The notes under the pieces: model-generated | The model's input: only the letters and a program-made list of their open reading frames with translations | What the model was told of the DNA's origin: nothing | Databases searched by the model: none | Shown here: in pieces, positions 16,645-22,551 of the stretch | Layout: each line of letters starts with the position of its first letter | How positions within the stretch are numbered: position 1 is the stretch's first letter | Assembly: GCF_000485595.1 (NCBI RefSeq) | Contig: NW_014578195.1 | Coordinates: 34,460-57,010, forward strand | Reading direction: 5' to 3' | DNA length: 22,551 nt | From: Priapulus caudatus | Taxonomy: Eukaryota > Priapulida > Priapulimorpha > Priapulimorphida > Priapulidae | Program-made: the position numbers and the translations under genes

Positions 16645-18370
16645 GCAGGAAAGATAGCTGGGGCGGTAGAAGAAGAAGGAGGCAGAGCGAGGGACAGGGG
16701 AGGCAAGGGGAAGGACGCCAGGGCATAAAGTAGGTGTTTTGTACCCTACATGCTAGGGCGTTCTCCTAATTATAAACAGGTCTAATGAAAAAAGTTTATT
16801 AGGGGAATCTATGCGGAGATATCCCCTAACCATGTTAAATGCATATTCGTCCCAAAATATAACTCCTCTGGTGAGATATTTTGCATGCGCTAACCCGCTA
16901 ACGTAGCCAGATTGTGTACTGGTTGGTATACGCAGTCGGGACCTTACATGCAAGGTCTTCTTCCTATTTATTAAATGATGTCTACTGATGGAATGTTATC
17001 ATATAAATATAAGCTAGGATAACTCCTCTTCATTTTAAATGCATAATCTTTGCAAAATACGATTTCTCTCGGGAGATGTTGCGCATGCGCGCGCACCGTG
17101 TTAGGCGGGCAGTGCCGTCTGAGGCAAACTTTATAATATAGCTTGCTGAGAGGGAGAGGGGATGGGAGACTGAGGAAATGCGGCAGGAAAGATAGCTAGG
17201 GGCGCAGAAAGAAGAAGGAGGTTGATCGAGGGACACGGGAGGCAAGGGGAAGGACGCGAGGGCATAAAGTAGGTGTTTTGTACCCTACATGCTAGGGCGC
17301 TCTCCTAATTATAAACACAAGTCTACTGATAAAAGTTTATTAAGGAAGTCTATGCTGAGATATCCCCTAACCATTTTAAATGCATATTCATCACAAAATA
17401 TAACTCCTCTGGTGAGGCATTGCGCATGCGCTAACACACTAACGTAGCCAGATTGTGTACAGGCTGGTATACGCAGCAGGGACCTTACATGCAAGGTCTT
17501 CCTCCTATTTCATAAATGATGTGTACTGATAGAATGTTATGATATAAATCTATGCTAGGATAACTCCTCTTTATTTTAAATGCATAATGTTTCCAAAATA
17601 CGATTTCTCACTGGAGATATTGCGCATGCGCGCGCACCGTGTTAGGCGTGCAGTGCCGTCTCAGGCAAACTTCATAATATATCTGGCTGCGGGGGAGAGG
17701 GGGTGGGAGACTGAGGAAAGGCGACAGGGAAGATAGCTGGGGGCAGTAGAAGAAAAAGGAGGCTGAGCGAGGGACAGGGGAGGCAAGGAGAAGGACGCGA
17801 GGGCATAAAGTAGGTGTTTTGTACCGTACATGCTAGGGCGCTCTTCTAATTATAAACACAAGTTTACTGATAAAAGTTTATTAGGGAAATCTATGCTGAG
17901 ATACCCCCTAACCATTTTAAATGTATATTCATCACAAAATATAACTCCTCTGGTGAGGTATTGCGCATGCGCTAACACACTAACGTAGCCAGATTGTGTA
18001 CTGGCTGGTATACGCAGCGGGGGCCTTACATGCAAGTTCTTCCTCCTATTTCTTAAATGTTTTCTACTGATGGAATATCATCATATTAATGTATGCTAGG
18101 ATAACTCCTTTTTTTAAATGCATAATATTTGCAAAATACGATTTCTCACGGGAGATATTGGGCATGCGCGCGCACCGCGTTATGCGTGCAGTGCCGTCTG
18201 AGGCAAACTTCATAATATAGCTTGCTGCCTGGGAGAGGGGATGGGAGACTGAGGAAAGGCGACAGGGAAGATAGCTGGGGCGGTAGAAGAAAAAGGAGGC
18301 TGAGCGAGGGACAGGAGAGGCAAAGGAAAGGACGAGAGGGCATAAAGTAGGTGTTTTGTACCCTACATGC
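16645..18370 (+). repeat. Tandem array of the ~540-bp composite repeat, 3.2 copies
   Basis: The marker GGGCATAAAG recurs at 16721, 17260, 17801 and 18338, giving unit lengths of 539, 541 and 537. Unit boundaries taken at GCAGG(A/G)AAGATAGCT give 16645, 17183, about 17723 and a partial copy from about 18261. Within each unit, two segments about 200 bp apart are related to each other: both read CTACTGAT, then TCTATGCT-GATA, CATTTTAAATGCATA, a CAAAATA word and a GCGCATGCGC palindrome. The unit is thus an old dimer plus a purine-rich 130-bp part. Minus-strand frames of about 61 codons recur in every unit. Their recurrence follows from the tandem structure and does not by itself indicate a gene. 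Confidence 0.93.
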
Positions 18371-18448
18371 ACGTTAGTATTTACTGTATAGCCACACACA
18401 ACATTATGTCGATGCATGGCTATGAAGGGTTAGGCAGCTATTGCTTAT

Positions 18449-18670
18449 TTATAAACCCTGGCTCGACCAATGGCGGCTAAGCTTGATCTTGAAGTCGAGA
18501 ACGTCTTTTAATGTTACTATGTTTTGAGGGAGGCTGTTCCATGTGTCGACAACTCTCTGGGAGAAAAAGTGCTTTCGTATTTCTAACCTGCTCCGGTCCT
18601 TAAAAAGTTTCATACTGTGTCCTCTTATATGGGTCACATGTGGTTTAGTAAAAAAAACCGTGTTACAGTG
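18449..18670 (-). pseudogene. 3' fragment of a non-LTR retrotransposon reverse transcriptase ORF
   Basis: On the minus strand a frame open from about 18670 to a stop at 18449 encodes the typical extreme C-terminus of LINE reverse transcriptase proteins: Thr-x-Ile-Arg-Gly-His, Leu-Phe-Lys, Arg-Ser-Arg-Leu-Glu-Ile-Arg-Lys, then Phe-Phe-Ser-Gln-Arg-Val-Val-Asp-x-Trp-Asn-Ser-Leu-Pro and a final Phe-Lys-x-Lys-Leu with Trp. In complete elements this tail follows the polymerase domain. Here the frame is closed by a stop about ten codons upstream of the Arg-Gly-His motif, and no polymerase motifs are present. It is therefore a 5'-truncated, dead copy. The clade (CR1/L2-like or related) cannot be fixed from this tail. 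Confidence 0.8.
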
Positions 18671-18768
18671 TTACTAATACTTTGAAATGACATCATGCGG
18701 GATCACGGAATGACGCTATTCTAAGAATAGATTATTTATAGGGAAAGTTGGATGGATCTATTTGTAGA

Positions 18769-18804
18769 AGAACATTAGATTGCTTATTAGCAATCTGATG
18801 TTCT
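18769..18804. repeat. 16-bp hairpin with 4-nt loop
   Basis: AGAACATTAGATTGCT (18769-18784) pairs with 18789-18804 at 15 of 16 positions around a TATT loop. It stands alone in AT-rich DNA. Confidence 0.8.
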
Positions 18805-19906
18805 TGACTGCACACAAATTATTGCGACTGTTCAATCATAATGTTTGAGACGAAATATGAAACCGTATCACTTGGAATGTATTCTTGCTACTCATTTAGG
18901 TATAGGTAGAGAGAATACAATTCATAGTGATGCAGTTTTTCATAATGTGAAAACCTTGAAACTTTTTCCCCACTCTGAGACTAAACAATTAATATGGAAT
19001 TGAATATTCTTTGTTATAATATCCATGTACAATTAATTCTGTTGTTGCAACATGGTTTAATATCAGGTTATAGGAGTTTATTTGGAATAAAGATAATAGC
19101 TTGAATATAAATGAAGATAGAGAGGCAAATTTCACTTATTTTAATTGGTTGTTGGGTTCAGCTCAATATACCTTACTTTAGTATACCACTCACCAGTATA
19201 GAAATCACAATTGTTGTCATTACCCCATTACTTATAATAAGTCTATCTCTAACCTCTAATTATTGCCCCTGACACTTACCCAAACCTACCATTATCTCAA
19301 CATTATAAACGGAGATAAAGATTTTACGTGGATCTTTTTTCGTCGTCCGAGTTTTTTCAGCTGCTAGGGCCATTTTGGAGTGGAAATATCTATAGAAAAT
19401 TCAGGGTGGTGGGGGTAAAATTGCCTTATTATGAGTTTGAGACCAGATGTATGCATACGCTGCTCTACCGCCAATGTCAGCCATTATAAAATTGGATTGG
19501 TGTCGCGTCACAGTGTCAGGGAGATGTTTTTTTAAAGTGGTAAACCTATAGAGTGATTCTTTTAGTTACTATATGAATAGATTCTTTAAAGTGTAGCTCA
19601 GCACGATTCCTAACACAAAGTATGAGTTCTATGCACAAGTTCATAACTAAATTTACAATATATTGATTTGGTATAATCATTTAGGAACATGTCAATCAGT
19701 TACTCGCAGTACAACTCTATATAGACCTGCATTTTCTAGCTAGCATGTGCCTTATATATTTAGCATGTGATTGGAAGCTCAACTCTTATTTTATGGACAT
19801 TACATTCTATGTGCATGCATATCTGTATTATGAGCTACTCTAATAGTAATAACATCTATTAAATTACCTATAGCTATAATATATATATATTCTACTGCCT
19901 GCTTAG
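18805..19906 (+). other. AT-rich upstream region of the dynein-2 heavy chain gene
   Basis: No competing gene is seen. A short frame of 67 codons on the minus strand across the ATG is a shadow. An (AT)n run at about 19880-19890 could serve as an AT-rich core promoter element, but nothing fixes a transcription start. Confidence 0.4.
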
Positions 19907-19946
19907 GTAAGTAAACTTTTTCCATTATTCTTTTACCATTATCCAG
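19907..19946 (+). other. Possible 5' UTR splice signals just before the start codon
   Basis: TTAG is followed by a consensus donor GTAAGT at 19907. A pyrimidine-rich stretch ends in CCAG at 19943-19946, followed by CAGC and then the ATG at 19951. Taken together they would define a 40-nt intron, very short for an animal. More likely the acceptor is used with a donor further upstream, or the donor-like word is chance. Confidence 0.3.
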
Positions 19947-19950
19947 CAGC

Positions 19951-20142
19951 ATGCCAGCAGCCGGCGATGAAAGAAAGGCATTCGTGATAGCTACGGTTGC
20001 CAATCATTTTGGTTTCAACGCCAGTGATCTGACCAGGCTACAGGGGTCTTCAGAGCTAAACAGCTTTCTCGATGATGGAAGCTGCAATCTACTGGTGGCG
20101 AAGCTACCTACTAACAGCAAAGAACCTGTGTTCATTAATGAG
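19951..20142 (+). CDS. DYNC2H1: DYNC2H1 coding exon 1
   Basis: 64 codons from the ATG in the context CAGCATGCC to donor GAG|GTAATC. It contains HFGF near residue 19 and SFLDDGSCNLL near 37-48 (the ELNSFLDDG segment). Reading on into the intron adds only 18 codons before a stop, which supports splicing here. Confidence 0.92.
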
Positions 20143-22122
20143 GTAATCAGCACATGCAAGAGAATGAGAATTAGAATTAATAACTATGCAGAGCATTAAT
20201 AGGTGTCTGCATTTTATAGAGAATTGCAATCAAGCTGGAATATGTCATGCGATTTCTTCTACATTGTAGTCATAACACAGAACTAGTGATTTATATGCCT
20301 GTGTGAATGGTAGCACATGTGGTGTTGCTCAGATGACTAATTCCTGCCGTGGCATGATTTTTGTTCAATAGCTTAAGGCAGGAGATAGCAAAGATCAGGT
20401 GGTTATTTTCTTCAAAGTACGACCAGAGAGTATAACACCAGAGAACCTTCACAGCAATGTGTTCGTGTCATCCATGCTGGACTCTCCTGTACATACCCTG
20501 TACCATTCAATACAGAAGGTATTTTAGATCGTCCTTAGCTTATGACCAATTGCCATGGTGATCAAATGTTGTAATATATCCACCAACTTTATAGCCATAA
20601 CTGTGTAACTGCTTATATATTTCCTTTATTTCTTGGGAAATTTTGGAGCCATGCGTGTTTTTTTCCATAAAACAGAATGTAAAAATATACGTGTGATGCA
20701 ACGAGTTCAAAAACATAGGTAGCAGGGGTATAATGGAACAAAATCATACAACTGTATTTTAAAAGTTGTTTTCTATTCATGGTTTCTGTTTTATATTTTG
20801 TAAAAAAAACTGCTAATACTGTGTAAAATGAGATATATAGTGACTTTAAAGCAGAATTGTAGTTTGTACAGATAAAATTATTACTGGCATGTGCAGATTC
20901 GTAATGCATTTTGCATATTTACGTATAGGTATTTGGACCACTTCTTACAAAGGATGACAATTCCAGTAATCTGCACAGTTTACTAACTGAGCTGGAAGCT
21001 GGCTTGGGAAGTGTCATCCGTAAACAAGGCCCCTCGCCAACAAACAAGTCTGAGAAACTCCCGGATGAAATCACAGTTGCTGGTAATATTCTGCATTCTG
21101 GTATATAAGTATTCTGAGGCAGACATACCTACCAAGTTTATCTAAGTACAACTCAGACCCAGTTCAGTTGCCAGGCAGAGACGACCTCACCAACTGCCTA
21201 GTATGGATATTATTATATCGAAACATAAATCGGTTGAACACGTTGTGGTTGTACATTAAAATTCTAGAGAACTAAATTGATCTAATCAATGATTCATTGT
21301 AGCTTAAAATTAAAGGGGATTGATACGGATTTATTTAAATACTTTTTTAAATACTGACGTGGTCCAACTTGCTTCAGCACCTCTGCTATGCTCACCACAC
21401 AATTATGTGCACTTGTTTTCGCAGGAATACTAACCCCTGTAGATGAGTTTGAGTATTGGACAGAGGTCGCTGCCTCACAGTCTTCAAAGTCGTCGACACA
21501 GAAGCGTGCGAGAGCCTTCCAGGAAATCCTGCAGCCTGTCGTCAAGGATTTTGCCAAGGTTGAGTCGTTGCAGGTACGCAGTGTATTTACGCTCATATAT
21601 ACTCTAGTGTAGTCATAGACAGTGCATGATGTTTATGGTAACAGTGCCGTCTTGTTAATAATAGTGACAATCTTCTTTACGTTTGCAGGCCTTTTATTCT
21701 GTTACAAGTGATGAACAAAGAATGAACATGATGATGTATTTGCCAGAGTCTATTCCTTCTATGTGTTCTTCCTTTCTGCCCATACACCTACTTTCAAACA
21801 ACTTTAAACAGTAAACAAGGTGGCGTATTCGCCAGTGTCTATTCCTTCTATGTGGCCTTCCTTTCTGCCAATACACCAACTTTCCTAGGCTCTGCTATTC
21901 CCACTTAATCTCCGACAGTGAAGCGAGGGTACGGTGTTGCCTTCGTTAGGTTGGATCTCGATGTGTTGTGCAGTCGTCCTCTGCGATTGTTGCAGGTGGA
22001 GTTTGCAGAGGCGAAGGAGATTGTGGAGAATGTACAGGATTCACTCGATGAACTGTGGAAGTGGGACGAGCACAGGAGCGTCTATCCTAAACAGCGCATG
22101 CTCCATCTCATGGACGTCATCG
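19951..22122 (+). CDS. DYNC2H1: Cytoplasmic dynein-2 heavy chain (IFT dynein), N-terminal part, five exons, partial
   Basis: Exons at 19951-20142, 20372-20518, 20929-21082, 21425-21573 and 21996-22122 join in frame (intron phases 0, 0, 1, 0, and 1 for the open intron 5) to about 256 residues starting at the ATG at 19951. The product is the N-terminus of the motor subunit of dynein-2, which drives retrograde intraflagellar transport in cilia. Recognition rests on collinear matches to the vertebrate protein: NFGL/HFGF region, FLDDG, VIFFKVRPESITPENLH, VSSMLDSP, LLTELEAGLG, GILTPVDEFEYW and RMLHLMDVIG. All introns are GT-AG, 229-422 bp. This stretch belongs to the dynein tail, which dimerises and binds intermediate chains. 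The AAA+ motor and microtubule-binding stalk (full length is over 4,000 residues) lie beyond the window. Confidence 0.95.
20372..20518 (+). CDS. DYNC2H1: DYNC2H1 coding exon 2
   Basis: 49 codons between acceptor TTGTTCAATAG and donor AAG|GTATTT. Encodes GDSKDQVVIFFKVRPE and ENLHSNVFVSSMLDSP, the most conserved block of this end of the protein. Too short to stand out as an open frame on its own. Confidence 0.92.
20929..21082 (+). CDS. DYNC2H1: DYNC2H1 coding exon 3
   Basis: 51 codons plus one base between ACGTATAG and donor CTG|GTAATA. Starts VFGPLLTKDD and carries LLTELEAGLGSVIRK. The last base joins GA of exon 4 to make a Gly codon. The Pro/Ser/Asn-rich middle (about RKQGPSPTNKSEK) is the least conserved part. 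Confidence 0.92.
21425..21573 (+). CDS. DYNC2H1: DYNC2H1 coding exon 4
   Basis: Two bases plus 49 codons between TTTTCGCAG and donor CAG|GTACGC. Encodes ILTPVDEFEYWTEVA and then KRARAFQEILQPVVKDFAKV, an amphipathic helix-like stretch. Confidence 0.92.
21736..21884 (+). repeat. Direct repeat in intron 4, 60-bp copies 89 bp apart
   Basis: GTATTTGCCAG-GTCTATTCC and the following TTCTATGTG, CTTCCTTTCTGCC and ATACACC-ACTTTC recur at 21736-21795 and 21825-21884 with few changes. The copies are intronic. Confidence 0.85.
21996..22122 (+). CDS. DYNC2H1: DYNC2H1 coding exon 5
   Basis: 42 codons plus one base between GATTGTTGCAG and donor TCG|GTAGGC. Encodes VENVQDSLDELWKWDEH and YPKQRMLHLMDVI. The split last codon gives Gly if exon 6 begins with G at the second codon position, as expected from relatives. 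Exon 6 is outside the window. Confidence 0.9.
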
Positions 22123-22184
22123 GTAGGCAACTCACATCTACGGCTTTCTTCACTACAGCCGGCAGCTCACTTTACTTACTTTAC

Positions 22185-22520
22185 TTTCTTTACTTATGGC
22201 TACGGCTACATGCAGCCACGGCTATCCTGATGTCTATGGCCATGGCCATAGCCACACGTATGGTCACGCCTATGACTACAGCTATGCCCATGCCTATATG
22301 ACTACAGCTATGCCCATGCCTATATGACTACAGCTATGCCCATGCCTATATGACTACAGCTATGCCCATGCCTATGGCTACCAATATTCCCACAGCTATA
22401 TGGCTACCAATATGCTCACAGCTATTGCCACGGCTATAGTCTAGGCCACAGCTACAGCTACACTTAATACTATGGGCCACAGCTTTTGTTAATGATCACG
22501 GCTGGAGCTATGGCTATATG
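22185..22520 (+). repeat. Intron 5 minisatellite: four exact 26-bp units inside a degenerate GCTAYR repeat
   Basis: The unit ATGACTACAGCTATGCCCAT (first 20 of 26 bp) is repeated four times at 22272-22375. Around it, from about 22185 to 22520, words such as GGCTATGGC, GCTACAGCTA and CCATGGCCATAGCCAC continue the same six-base rhythm with decay. The open frame entering from exon 5 is intronic. Confidence 0.9.
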
Positions 22521-22551
22521 CTTATTGAAATGGGAACACCTATGCTCACCA

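Noticed and set aside
20613-20909. 98-codon minus-strand frame inside intron 2 of DYNC2H1
   Set aside because: AT-rich intronic sequence, antisense to the gene, with no recognisable domain.
21918-22301. 127-codon plus-strand frame across exon 5
   Set aside because: It contains exon 5 in frame but extends into flanking introns on both sides. The real coding part is 21996-22122.

Overview
The window looks like nuclear DNA of an animal, most probably a marine invertebrate with a repeat-rich genome. Three things support this: one clear spliced gene with GT-AG introns of about 230-420 bp, short interstitial arrays of CCCTAA-type telomere repeats, and dense microsatellites, foldback elements and tandem repeats. 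I cannot name the species. The only confidently recognised protein-coding gene is at the right end. Most open reading frames elsewhere fall inside microsatellites or repeats and are not genes.

Left part (1-5250): a (TG)n tract; a possible solo LTR on the minus strand (about 316-723) with a TATA box and a polyadenylation signal about 60 bp apart; several CA/TG/CG arrays; a two-copy tandem repeat of about 180 bp; a short dispersed repeat around the core CTAGCGCCACCTAGCG, present four times; and a well-delimited 573-bp non-autonomous pogo/Tigger-like DNA transposon at 3641-4213, inserted beside the second copy of a roughly 200-bp repeat.

Middle (5250-13830): several foldback elements, including a 269-bp element with 67-bp inverted arms inside a longer direct repeat and a 260-bp foldback whose loop carries telomere-like repeats. 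A composite repeat of about 540 bp, itself built from two diverged halves, occurs at 6373-7065 (reverse), 7411-7902 (forward) and 11547-12385 (forward, rich in small indels). On the minus strand, 10660-9960 holds a candidate gene start: TATA box, short untranslated exon with a GTAAGT donor, then a 46-nt exon encoding an ATG and a hydrophobic leader. The stretch 12408-13820 is a degenerate 43-bp pyrimidine minisatellite followed by a TG tract.

Right part (13830-22551): a GC-rich island of unknown origin (14930-16030), an AGAT microsatellite, a 3.2-copy tandem array of the 540-bp repeat (16645-18370), a fragment of a non-LTR retrotransposon reverse transcriptase C-terminus (minus strand), and then the first five coding exons of the cytoplasmic dynein-2 (intraflagellar transport) heavy chain, DYNC2H1, on the plus strand. 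That gene runs out of the window inside intron 5, which contains a 26-bp minisatellite. No functional cooperation between genes can be read from the window: it is one ciliary gene next to a mobile-element-rich intergenic region.
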